Positions 56,425 to 64,000 of a stretch of DNA of 64,000 nucleotides are shown here, one piece after another. This DNA is from Antarcticimicrobium sp033791545. GTDB taxonomy: Bacteria; Pseudomonadota; Alphaproteobacteria; Rhodobacterales; Rhodobacteraceae. A program made the translations under genes and the position numbers. Each line of letters begins with the position of its first letter. Position 1 is the first letter of the stretch. The notes under the pieces are model-generated. The model saw only the letters and a program-made list of their open reading frames with translations, made no database searches and was not told the DNA's origin. The DNA lies in the NCBI GenBank assembly GCA_033791545.1, contig JASJGL010000062.1, positions 1 to 64,000 on the forward strand. The letters run 5' to 3'.

Positions 56425-57831
56425 TTAACCGGGGCGTTTGCGGCGCGGCACCGGTCCGGGGCGCACTCTCTGCTCGATCTCGTCATAAAGTTTGCCGACC
56501 AGATCCTTGCCGGTGGCGCGTTCGATTCCCTCGAACCCGGGCGAGGAGTTGACCTCCAGCACCTTGGGCCCGTCATCGCTGCGCAGCAGGTCGACACCGG
56601 CCATGTTCAACCCGAACGCCTTGGCGGCGCGCACGGCGGCCTCGCGCTCGGGCTTGGTGATGCGGGCAATGCTGGCCTGTCCGCCCTGATGCAGGTTGGA
56701 GCGGAAATCGCCATCCGCGCCGGTGCGCTTCATCGCCGCCACCACCTTGCCGCCGATCACCAGACAGCGCACATCCTCGCCCGCGGCCTCTTTGACGAAA
56801 TGCTGGACAAGGAAGTTCGCCCGCAACCCGCGAAAGGCCGAGATCACGGATTCGGCGGCCTTGGTGGTTTCGGCCAGAACCACGCCCTTGCCCTGTGTGC
56901 TTTCCAGCAGCTTGACGATCAGCGGTGCACCGCCGACCAGCCCGATCAGATTGCTGGTGTCCTTGGGCGAGGCGGCAAAGGCCGTCGTCGGCATGCCGAT
57001 CTTGTGTCGCGCCAGCACCTGATGCGCGTGCAGCTTGTCGCGGCTGGCGGTGATGCCGGCGCTGCCGTTGACGCAATAGGTGCCGATGGTTTCGAACTGG
57101 CGGATCACGGCGGTGCCGTAGGGGGTGATCGAGGCCCCGATGCGCGGGATCACCGCGTCATAGCGTGGCAGGCGCTGTCCGTCATAATGCACCTCGGGCG
57201 CCAGCGCGTTGATCGTCATGTAACAGCGCGTGGTATCGATTACCTCGACCGAATGGCCGCGCGCCTCGCCGGCTTCGACCAGACGGCGGGTGGAATAATT
57301 GTCCTCGCGGCTCATCACGGCGATGCGCAGGGCGCGCTTGGGGGCGGCCTGACGGACCCGTGCCGAGTGATAGACATCATGGCTCAGCTCGGGTTGCAGG
57401 TGCCGTTCTGTGGGCACGATCGAGATATGATCCGTCAGCGCCTGTCGGCCCAGCAACATGCGGTTGGTCATGCCAGAGCGGTCGGTCAGGGTGATCTCGA
57501 TCGGCCAGGACTGGCCCGCGACCTCCAGCGCTGTGGTGATGACATAGCGCAGCTCGGATTCACCGTTCGACGAGGTTACCTCGCGCCGGTCCGTGATCAG
57601 GGCCGAACAGGGGATCTCCAGATCGTTGCGGCCCGGGATCGGATGCACCGAAAAGCGGACCTTGGGCGCGGAGGAGGGGCCGAAAACCTCGATGTCATAG
57701 GCATGTAGCGCCGAAGTGCGCGCGCCGGTGTCGATCTTGGCGCTGATCGCGGGAAGACCCAGTTCGGGCAGTGAAATCCACTCCTCCCAACCAAAGGTCA
57801 GCGGGTTGGGGGTGTCGGGGGAATCGGTCAT
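56425..57831 (-). CDS. RimB-like protease domain fused to RimK-type ligase
   Basis: A 468-aa fusion. Residues about 1-140 are a retropepsin-like 'ATP-dependent zinc protease' (RimB-type) domain with KIDTGARTSALHA. Residues about 165-468 are an ATP-grasp RimK-like ligase, with KLLESTQGKGVVLAET and GVDLLRSDDGPKVLEVNSSPG for ATP and metal binding. RimK adds glutamate to a protein C terminus (ribosomal S6 in E. coli), and RimB-like proteases can process such tails. Here both are covalently joined, so target and direction are open. It is followed by sufT and is divergent from the tgt region. Confidence 0.92.
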   Translation of the reverse strand: MTDSPDTPNPLTFGWEEWISLPELGLPAISAKIDTGARTSALHAYDIEVFGPSSAPKVRFSVHPIPGRNDLEIPCSALITDRREVTSSNGESELRYVITTALEVAGQSWPIEITLTDRSGMTNRMLLGRQALTDHISIVPTERHLQPELSHDVYHSARVRQAAPKRALRIAVMSREDNYSTRRLVEAGEARGHSVEVIDTTRCYMTINALAPEVHYDGQRLPRYDAVIPRIGASITPYGTAVIRQFETIGTYCVNGSAGITASRDKLHAHQVLARHKIGMPTTAFAASPKDTSNLIGLVGGAPLIVKLLESTQGKGVVLAETTKAAESVISAFRGLRANFLVQHFVKEAAGEDVRCLVIGGKVVAAMKRTGADGDFRSNLHQGGQASIARITKPEREAAVRAAKAFGLNMAGVDLLRSDDGPKVLEVNSSPGFEGIERATGKDLVGKLYDEIEQRVRPGPVPRRKRPG

Positions 57832-58148
57832 GGCGGCGGGCCCTTTGCTGTCCTGCGCTGAGACGCCTCCCTAGCGGTTTGTCGGGGCCGCGCAAGGGGG
57901 CATCTGGCGCTGCCTGTCCGGGGGCAGGGTCGCAGGTGTCACCGGGCGGGGTCAAGGGCGGCGGTCAAGGGCGGGGTGCGCCGGGCTGGGGCAGGGACAA
58001 AGTGATGGCCCGTGGCAATGCGGTCGGCACGAGAGCGGCGAGAGGGCGCGGGGCAAGATCCGCAAGCACCGGGGCCTTGCCAGCGCGGCGGCTTTGCCGC
58101 AAAACCGGCCGCAACACAGAAAGGCCCCGCACAGAAAGGCCCGGCGCG
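57832..58148 (+). other. Region between the RimK fusion and tgt
   Basis: About 317 bases with no gene. Short direct repeats are present: GGTCAAGGGCG near 57950 and 57963, and ACAGAAAGGCCC at 58116 and 58131. The second copy of the latter provides the tgt ribosome site. GCGGC/GCCGC arms near 58088-58100 form a small hairpin. Confidence 0.5.
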
Positions 58149-59279
58149 ATGACGAAACGATTTTCCTTTCAGCTCAACGCCACCGACGGCAAGGCCCGCA
58201 GCGGTGTGATCGACACGCCCCGGGGCCAGATCCGCACACCGGCCTTCATGCCGGTGGGCACGGCGGCAACGGTCAAGGCGATGATGCCCGAAAGCGTGGC
58301 GGCGACCGGCGCCGACATTCTGCTGGGCAATACCTACCACCTGATGCTGCGCCCCAGCGCCGAGCGCATTGACCGGCTGGGCGGGCTGCACAAGTTCATG
58401 AACTGGTCCAAGCCGATCCTGACAGATTCGGGCGGCTTTCAGGTGATGAGCCTCGCCTCGCTGCGCAAGCTGACCGAAGAGGGGGTCACCTTCAAATCCC
58501 ATGTCGACGGCTCGAAACACCATCTCAGCCCGGAACGCTCGATGGAGATCCAGCGGCTTTTGGGATCTGACATCGTGATGTGTTTCGACGAATGCCCGGC
58601 GCTGCCTGCCGAGCGCGACCGGATTGCCGAGTCGATGCGCCTGTCGATGCGTTGGGCCGAGCGGTCGCGCGAGGCTTTTGGCGACCGGCCCGGTTACGCG
58701 CTGTTCGGCATCCAGCAGGGCGGGCTGGAGCGTGACCTGCGCGCGGAAAGCGCCGAGGCGCTCAAGGCGATCGGTTTCGAGGGCTATGCCATCGGCGGGC
58801 TGGCGGTGGGCGAGGGGCAGGAGGCGATGTTCGATTGTCTCGATTATGCCCCCGACATGTTGCCGCAGGATCGCCCGCGCTACCTGATGGGGGTGGGCAA
58901 ACCCGACGATATCGTCGGCGCGGTGGCGCGCGGAGTCGACATGATGGACTGCGTGCTGCCGTCGCGCTCGGGGCGCACCGGGCAGGTGTTCACCCGCCGG
59001 GGTGTGCTCAACATCAAGAACGCCCGCCATCAGGACGATCCGCGCCCGCTGGACGAGGACTGCACCTGCCCAGCGTGCCGCAACTATTCGCGCGCCTATC
59101 TGCACCACGTGTTCCGCAGCCACGAGATCATTTCCTCGATGCTGATGACATGGCACAACCTGCAATATTATCAGGATCTGATGCAGGCCATGCGCGACGC
59201 GATCTCCGAGGGGCGCTTTACCGCTTGGCAGGCCGCGTTCCATGCGCAGCGCGAACAGGGCGATATCGAGCCGTTGTGA
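58149..59279 (+). CDS. tgt: tRNA-guanine transglycosylase
   Basis: Tgt exchanges guanine 34 for preQ1 in GUN-anticodon tRNAs, a step to queuosine. It is 376 aa. The nucleophile Asp lies in ILTDSGGFQVMSLA, the substrate loop GIQQGGLERDLR, and VLPSRSGRTGQVFTRRG follows. The zinc site CTCPACRNYSRAYLHH is intact. The ATG at 58149 follows a purine-rich AAAGG. A longer frame upstream would add a low-complexity arginine-rich leader, so it is rejected. Confidence 0.96.
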   Translation: MTKRFSFQLNATDGKARSGVIDTPRGQIRTPAFMPVGTAATVKAMMPESVAATGADILLGNTYHLMLRPSAERIDRLGGLHKFMNWSKPILTDSGGFQVMSLASLRKLTEEGVTFKSHVDGSKHHLSPERSMEIQRLLGSDIVMCFDECPALPAERDRIAESMRLSMRWAERSREAFGDRPGYALFGIQQGGLERDLRAESAEALKAIGFEGYAIGGLAVGEGQEAMFDCLDYAPDMLPQDRPRYLMGVGKPDDIVGAVARGVDMMDCVLPSRSGRTGQVFTRRGVLNIKNARHQDDPRPLDEDCTCPACRNYSRAYLHHVFRSHEIISSMLMTWHNLQYYQDLMQAMRDAISEGRFTAWQAAFHAQREQGDIEPL

Positions 59280-59290
59280 GTTTGGGCCGG

Positions 59291-59983
59291 TCAGGGCACC
59301 CGCTTGCGCTCACCGGCAAACGGGCTGAGGCCCAGCCAACCCTGCATGCTGCGTCCAAGGGCGGGATCGCCGTCAAACATGATCTTGTCGGCGGCGTCCG
59401 ACACCGTGGTCAGCCCCATCCAGATCGCGGTCATGGTGCGCAGATCGGTGGTCACATACAGGTCGACATCAAAGCCCGGCGGCGACTGGCACAGATCGAC
59501 CGTGCCGTCGGCCTCGACCACCAGCCACCAGTCGCGTTTGGACGTCGCCAGCTCCGGATAGCAGACCTGAACCACGATGCGTCGGTCCGGCAGCGGGGCG
59601 GGGTTCAACCCGCGCCGCATGTCCCACATCAGCAGCGAGGGGTCGAGGTTTTCCAGCGAAGGGCGTGATTCGACCCAGCGCTGCCCCCAAAAGCCGAACG
59701 CCTCGATCACCGGGCGCAGCTCGCGCCCTGCCTCGGTCAGCCGATATTCCAGAATCTCGGGTTGGTCCGGCACCGGGTGGCGGGTGAGGATGCCGGCCTC
59801 TTCCAACTCGCGCAGGCGGCGTGACAGCAGGCTGGGCGACATCCGTGGCACCCCGCGGCGCAGCTCGTTGAACCGGGTCGATCCGGCGATCAGCTCGCGC
59901 AACAGCACCATCGTCCAGCGGGTGCACAGCACCTCTGCCGCCATCGCGACCGGGCAGAACTGCCGGTATCCTGTCTGGCTCAT
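59291..59983 (-). CDS. HxlR-type winged-helix regulator with SCP2-like C terminus
   Basis: A 230-aa regulator. The N-terminal HxlR/DUF24 winged helix (QFCPVAMAAEVLCTRWTMVLLREL, residues 8-31, given by position) carries Cys10, the position used for thiol sensing in YodB/HypR-type members. The wing follows (MSPSLLSRRLRELEEAG). The C-terminal half (about 115-230) looks like an SCP2 sterol-binding domain (DLYVTTDLRTMTAIWMG, LGRSMQGWLGLSPF). The ATG at 59983 has AGGAGGG upstream. It is divergent from the truncated haemoglobin gene, and a perfect inverted repeat between them is the likely operator. Confidence 0.9.
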   Translation of the reverse strand: MSQTGYRQFCPVAMAAEVLCTRWTMVLLRELIAGSTRFNELRRGVPRMSPSLLSRRLRELEEAGILTRHPVPDQPEILEYRLTEAGRELRPVIEAFGFWGQRWVESRPSLENLDPSLLMWDMRRGLNPAPLPDRRIVVQVCYPELATSKRDWWLVVEADGTVDLCQSPPGFDVDLYVTTDLRTMTAIWMGLTTVSDAADKIMFDGDPALGRSMQGWLGLSPFAGERKRVP

Positions 59984-60034
59984 CCGCGCGCCCTCCTGCA
60001 TCCGTCCGGCACAGAGCCGCCGGCACGTCCCGAC

Positions 60035-60053
60035 TAGTACAGTTCCTGTACTA
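60035..60053. promoter_or_regulatory. Putative HxlR operator
   Basis: TAGTACAG-TTC-CTGTACTA is a perfect inverted repeat with 8-bp arms, between the HxlR start (59983) and the haemoglobin start (60165). HxlR-type dimers bind such AGTAC/GTACT-containing palindromes. Confidence 0.75.
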
Positions 60054-60164
60054 TCACGGCGCGAGGGGGCTGGGTAGAATCGTTGCCATGGGACACCGGC
60101 GGCGTCTGGGCAGAGGGCTTACGCCGTGATGGTGCGACCAGGACCGGACCTCAGGAGGACGACA

Positions 60165-60539
60165 ATGGAACGCAGTCTGTACGAACGCCTTGGCAGCGGT
60201 GCCGGGATCAAAGCCATCGTTACCGACGTGGTCGAGGCGCATATGAACAACCCGGTGATCCAGGCCCGGTTTCTGCCCTATCGCGACGATCCGGACAATC
60301 TGGCGGCCGTCTCGCAGCAGCTCAGCGACTTCCTCTGCGCCGGCAGCGGCGGGCCCGAGGTCTATTCCGGGCGCAGTATGTTGGAGACCCATCGCGGCAT
60401 GAACATCAGCGCCGAGGAATATATGTCGGCGACCGACGACATCATGGCCACGCTGAGCGCGCATGACATTGACGAGGGCACGCGCAACGATGTGCTTGCC
60501 ATCGCCTATGCGCTCAAGGGCGAGATTATTCGGGTGTGA
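60165..60539 (+). CDS. Group 1 truncated haemoglobin
   Basis: A 124-aa 2-on-2 globin that binds haem and typically handles NO, O2 or peroxide in the cytoplasm. The proximal His lies in MLETHRGMNIS after GGPEVYSGRS. The N-terminal SLYERLGSGAGIKAIVTDVVE is typical for the group. AGGAGGA before the ATG is strong. It is divergent from an HxlR regulator with a candidate redox cysteine, suggesting control by thiol or nitrosative stress (inference). Confidence 0.92.
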   Translation: MERSLYERLGSGAGIKAIVTDVVEAHMNNPVIQARFLPYRDDPDNLAAVSQQLSDFLCAGSGGPEVYSGRSMLETHRGMNISAEEYMSATDDIMATLSAHDIDEGTRNDVLAIAYALKGEIIRV

Positions 60540-60574
60540 GGGGGCGGGGCGCAGGAGGGCGCAATCCGCCCGGC

Positions 60575-62035
60575 TCAGAGCCCCAGCACCCAACGCGCCA
60601 CCAGCCACATCGCGGCGGTGATCACCAGCGTCGCGATCAGGTTCAGCCAGATCCCGGCGCGGATCATGTCGCCCATGTGCAGCCCCTCATAGCCGAACAC
60701 GATGGCGTTGGGGGGCGTGGCGACCGGCATCATGAAGGCCATGGACGAGGCCAGCGCCACGGGCACCATCAGCCATTCCACCGGCAATCCCATGCCGGTG
60801 GCGACCGCGCCGAGGATGGGTAGAAAGGTGGCGGTGACGGCGGTGTTCGAGGTCACTTCGGTGATCATCAGCGTGACCCCCGCCACCGCCAGCACCAGCA
60901 CCCAGAGCGGCACCTCGGCCAGCCCGGCGAAGCCGCCGCCGATCCAGTCGGCAAGCCCGGTGCGATCGAACCCGGAGGCCAGCGCAAGCCCGCCGCCAAG
61001 CAGCAGCAGGATGCCCCACGGCACTGTGCTGGTGTGTCGCCAGTCCAGCAGACGCGCACCGGTTCCGTCGCCCGCAGGCAGGACAAAGACCGCGATTGCG
61101 GCAGCAATGGCAATGCCGGCATCGTCCAGCGGCAGGCCCAGCACACCGCGAAACATCCAGCCAAACGCAGCTAGGGCGAACACCCCGGCGACGCGGCGTT
61201 CGGGGCGACGCATCGGCCCCAGCGCGCGGCGCTCCTCAGCGATCACTGCTTCGGCCCCGGCCGCATCGAGATCGCCGAAATGGAACAGGGCGCGGGTCAG
61301 CAGCAGATAGCAGATCGCCAACATCACCACGGCCACCGGAACGCCGACCATCATCCAGCGGCCAAAGCCGAGCTCGATCCCGTAGCTGCTGCTCAGAACA
61401 CTGGCCAGCAGCGCGTTGCCCGGTGTGCCGATCAGGGTGCCGACCCCGCCGATCGAGGCGGAATAGGCCACCGACAGCATCAGCGCCACGCCAAAGCGGC
61501 GCGCCGTCTCGCCATCAGGGGTGCGGGCACCGATCAGTTCGATCACCGGCAGGGCGACGGCGAACATCATCACCGTACTGGCGGTGTTGGAAATCCACAT
61601 CGACAGCACCGCCGTGGCCAGCATGAAGCCCAGCAGAATGCGGTGCGGCGCGGCGCCCATCGCCGCCACGATGCGCAAGGCGATGCGCCGGTGCAGCCCG
61701 TGGCATTGCATCGCCGCCGCGATCATGAATCCGCCCAGAAAAAGAAAGATCAGCGGGTTGCCGTATTGCGCCGTCACCGTGGCGACCGGGGCAATTCCCA
61801 ACCCAGACATCACCGGAATCGGCAGCAACGCCGTCGCGGGGAGCGGGGCGGCCTGTCCGATCCACCATATCACCATCCATGCAGTCAGCCCGGCCAGCCA
61901 CCACGCCGGCAGCGTCATCCCCGCCGGGGCCGGCGACAGCCAGACCGCCAGCATCACCACTGGCCCGGCCAGCAATGCCAGCCGTCGCAGCCGCTGCGTC
62001 CGGTTTGGGTGTTTGGGGTGAAGCCTGTCGGCCAT
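60575..62035 (-). CDS. DASS/SLC13-family transporter
   Basis: A 486-aa integral membrane carrier of the divalent anion:sodium symporter family (dicarboxylates or sulfate). About 11-12 helices. The paired family motifs SNTAST (near residue 150) and TSNTAV (near residue 392) that form the Na+/substrate sites are both present. The N terminus is basic and cytoplasmic. Substrate not determinable. It is convergent with the haemoglobin gene and divergent from lon. Confidence 0.92.
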   Translation of the reverse strand: MADRLHPKHPNRTQRLRRLALLAGPVVMLAVWLSPAPAGMTLPAWWLAGLTAWMVIWWIGQAAPLPATALLPIPVMSGLGIAPVATVTAQYGNPLIFLFLGGFMIAAAMQCHGLHRRIALRIVAAMGAAPHRILLGFMLATAVLSMWISNTASTVMMFAVALPVIELIGARTPDGETARRFGVALMLSVAYSASIGGVGTLIGTPGNALLASVLSSSYGIELGFGRWMMVGVPVAVVMLAICYLLLTRALFHFGDLDAAGAEAVIAEERRALGPMRRPERRVAGVFALAAFGWMFRGVLGLPLDDAGIAIAAAIAVFVLPAGDGTGARLLDWRHTSTVPWGILLLLGGGLALASGFDRTGLADWIGGGFAGLAEVPLWVLVLAVAGVTLMITEVTSNTAVTATFLPILGAVATGMGLPVEWLMVPVALASSMAFMMPVATPPNAIVFGYEGLHMGDMIRAGIWLNLIATLVITAAMWLVARWVLGL

Positions 62036-62163
62036 CTGTCGCGATCCCGTCCAACTCTGCTTATACCTGAACCTTATCCCTAGCAGTCCCCGCCTGAGCG
62101 AGCCAGAGGCGACAAAGGCGGGCCTGTCGGGGGCGTGATGAGGGCCAATGACAGCAATGCGCG

Positions 62164-62190
62164 CTTGAAACCCCGGGGTATGTGCCCCAG
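62164..62190 (+). promoter_or_regulatory. Heat-shock (RpoH) promoter of lon
   Basis: CTTGAAA (62164-62170), a 14-base spacer and CCCCAG (62185-62190) match the sigma-32 consensus closely. It is about 79 bases before the lon ATG. The rpoH gene is in this same window. Confidence 0.75.
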
Positions 62191-62268
62191 ATTACTACTC
62201 CATAAGAGGAGACGCGTTGTGCTGCCTGATTCAGGGGCCGGGCGTCTTGCCAAGAATAAGGACCGAGC

Positions 62269-64000
62269 ATGCAAGAGCCTCTCAATTCTTCCTATCCCGT
62301 GCTGCCGCTGCGTGACATCGTAGTGTTCCCCCACATGATCGTACCGCTTTTTGTGGGGCGGGAGAAATCTGTCCGGGCGCTGGAAGAGGTGATGGCCGAC
62401 GACAAGCAAATCCTGCTGTCGAGCCAGATCGACCCGGCCGAGGACGACCCCGATATCGACGGCATTTACAAGGCCGGTGTGCTGGCCAATGTGCTGCAAT
62501 TGCTGAAATTGCCCGATGGCACCGTCAAGGTGCTGGTCGAGGGTCAGGCGCGTGTGCGCATCACCGAATACCTGGAAAACGACTCCTTCTTTGAGGCGCG
62601 CGCCGAGTATCTGACTGAGATGCCGGGCGACGTGACCACGACCGAAGCGCTGCTGCGCACCGTGGTGGACGAGTTCGAGCGCTATGCAAAAGTGCGCAAG
62701 AACATCCCCGAAGAGGCGCTGACCGCGGTGGGTGAATCTGCCGATCCGACCAAGCTCGCCGATCTGATCGCAGGTCATCTGGGCATTGATGTGGATCGCA
62801 AGCAGGAGCTGTTGGAAACGCTGTCGATCTCCGAACGGCTGGAGAAGGTCTATGGCCTGATGCAGGGCGAGATGAGCGTTCTGCAAGTCGAGAAAAAGAT
62901 CAAGACCCGGGTCAAGAGCCAGATGGAGAAGACCCAGCGCGAATATTATCTGAATGAGCAGATGAAGGCCATTCAGAAGGAGTTGGGCGACGGCGAAGAG
63001 GGCGAAGGCGAGATTGCCGAGCTGGAAACCCGCATCGCCGAAACCAAGCTGAGCAAAGAGGCCCGCGAAAAAGCCGAGGGCGAGCTGAAAAAGCTCAAGA
63101 ACATGTCGCCCATGTCGGCCGAGGCCACCGTGGTGCGCAACTATCTCGACTGGATGCTGTCGATCCCGTGGGGAGTCAAATCCCGCGTGAAAAAGGATCT
63201 GACCCGCGCCGAGGAGATTCTCGATGCCGATCACTATGGTCTGAAAAAGGTCAAGGAACGGATCGTCGAATACCTCGCGGTGCAGCAGCGCTCGAAAAAA
63301 CTCAAGGGCCCGATCATGTGCCTTGTCGGCCCTCCGGGCGTCGGCAAAACCTCGCTGGGCAAATCTGTGGCGCGGGCCACCGGGCGTGAATTCATCCGGA
63401 TTTCTCTGGGTGGGGTGCGCGACGAGAGCGAGATTCGCGGTCACCGCCGGACCTATATCGGGTCGATGCCGGGCAAGATCATTCAGGCGCTGAAAAAGGC
63501 CAAGACCACCAATCCGCTGATCCTGCTCGACGAGATCGACAAGATGGGTCAGGATTTCCGTGGCGACCCGGCCAGCGCGATGCTGGAGGTGCTGGACCCG
63601 GAACAGAACTCGTCCTTCGTGGACCACTATCTTGAGGTGGAATACGATCTGTCGAACGTGATGTTCCTGACCACGTCCAACACCTATAACATGCCCGGGC
63701 CGTTGCTGGATCGGATGGAGATCATTCCGCTGTCCGGCTATACCGAGGATGAAAAGCACGAGATCGCCAAGGCGCACCTGATCCCGAAGCAGATCAAGAA
63801 CCACGGGCTCAAGGCCAAGGAATTCACCCTCACAGACGATGCGCTGCGGGCGATTCTTCGCACCTATACCCGCGAGGCCGGGGTGCGGAACCTGGAACGC
63901 GAGATCGCCAAGATCTGCCGCAAGGCGCTGACCCGGATCATCCGGAAAGAAGCCGAAAGCGTTATCGTCACCGCCGACAACCTCGACGAGTTTCTGGGCG
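62269..64000 (+). CDS. lon: ATP-dependent protease Lon (C-terminal part beyond window)
   Basis: Lon unfolds and degrades damaged and regulatory proteins. The visible 577 codons cover the N-terminal substrate domain (LPLRDIVVFPHMIVPLF), the coiled coil (REYYLNEQMKAIQKELGDG) and the AAA+ module: Walker A GPPGVGKT at about residues 354-361, Walker B LILLDEIDK near 420, and sensor regions to NLEREIAKICRKAL. The proteolytic domain with its Ser-Lys dyad lies past the right edge. AAGGACC precedes the ATG. An RpoH promoter lies upstream. In Roseobacters lon often precedes hupB, not visible here. Confidence 0.97.
   Translation, partial: MQEPLNSSYPVLPLRDIVVFPHMIVPLFVGREKSVRALEEVMADDKQILLSSQIDPAEDDPDIDGIYKAGVLANVLQLLKLPDGTVKVLVEGQARVRITEYLENDSFFEARAEYLTEMPGDVTTTEALLRTVVDEFERYAKVRKNIPEEALTAVGESADPTKLADLIAGHLGIDVDRKQELLETLSISERLEKVYGLMQGEMSVLQVEKKIKTRVKSQMEKTQREYYLNEQMKAIQKELGDGEEGEGEIAELETRIAETKLSKEAREKAEGELKKLKNMSPMSAEATVVRNYLDWMLSIPWGVKSRVKKDLTRAEEILDADHYGLKKVKERIVEYLAVQQRSKKLKGPIMCLVGPPGVGKTSLGKSVARATGREFIRISLGGVRDESEIRGHRRTYIGSMPGKIIQALKKAKTTNPLILLDEIDKMGQDFRGDPASAMLEVLDPEQNSSFVDHYLEVEYDLSNVMFLTTSNTYNMPGPLLDRMEIIPLSGYTEDEKHEIAKAHLIPKQIKNHGLKAKEFTLTDDALRAILRTYTREAGVRNLEREIAKICRKALTRIIRKEAESVIVTADNLDEFLG

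Noticed and set aside
57771..58148. N-terminal extension of tgt
   Set aside because: The extra leader is a low-complexity Arg/Gly-rich reading of intergenic repeats, while the conserved protein begins at 58149 after a ribosome site.
62080..63804. Minus-strand frame opposite lon
   Set aside because: Lon is unmistakable on the plus strand; the antisense translation has no motif.

Overview
This window looks like a chromosomal segment of a marine alphaproteobacterium of the Rhodobacteraceae (Roseobacter group, Ruegeria/Phaeobacter-like). The evidence is high G+C with strong GC3 bias, a tRNA-His with no encoded G-1 and with A73, a GTTC-N7-GTTC SOS box, a dnaG-rpoD pair, a Tad-type pilus tail cluster, a tetrameric sarcosine oxidase operon and an RTX serralysin. 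No phage, IS element, CRISPR array or rRNA operon was seen. Most of the window is core chromosome, and the accessory signals are small.

Layout. 0-6.4 kb: a gene fragment at the left edge, tRNA-Glu, recJ, hom, a lipoprotein, a TetR regulator with its putative operator, and an unusual all-helical protein with a hydrophobic centre. 6.4-9.4 kb: two TadE-like proteins and a VWA-domain Tad protein. 9.5-16.6 kb: glutamate dehydrogenase, then soxB-soxD-soxA-soxG, which demethylate sarcosine and feed the folate C1 pool. 16.8-21 kb: dnaG and rpoD. 21.3-22.6 kb: two paralogous exported proteins and a YjbQ-like protein. 22.8-32.1 kb: the nrdR-ribD-ribE-ribB-ribH-nusB riboflavin block, split by a leftward capsule export set (kpsS, a Wza/KpsD-like lipoprotein, kpsC). 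32.6-33.2 kb: a highly structured intergenic region (candidate ncRNA), followed by the SOS-controlled mmcB. 33.6-38.7 kb: tRNA-His, rluD, a secreted RTX metalloprotease and rpoH. 38.9-46.8 kb: a DksA-like zinc-finger protein, pepF, a lipase-like hydrolase with an SCP2 protein, a TPR protein, a Suv3-like RNA helicase and an S4 protein. 46.8-52.7 kb: fdxA, carD, a K+ channel carrying a zinc ribbon, divergent cobS/cobT and a KefB-type antiporter. 52.8-60.5 kb: an Lrp regulator divergent from hpd, tpiA, sufA, sufT, a RimB-RimK fusion, tgt, and an HxlR regulator divergent from a truncated haemoglobin. 60.6-64 kb: a DASS-family carrier and the start of lon.

How the parts connect. Several regulatory links can be read directly. 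RpoH-type promoters precede both lon and rpoH itself. An SOS box precedes mmcB. Perfect or near-perfect inverted repeats lie beside the TetR gene and between the HxlR and haemoglobin genes. A tandem TGCGCA site lies between lrp and hpd. A perfect 30-bp terminator palindrome sits inside the first codons of kpsC. A dispersed intergenic repeat (five copies, two subtypes) decorates gene borders across the window.
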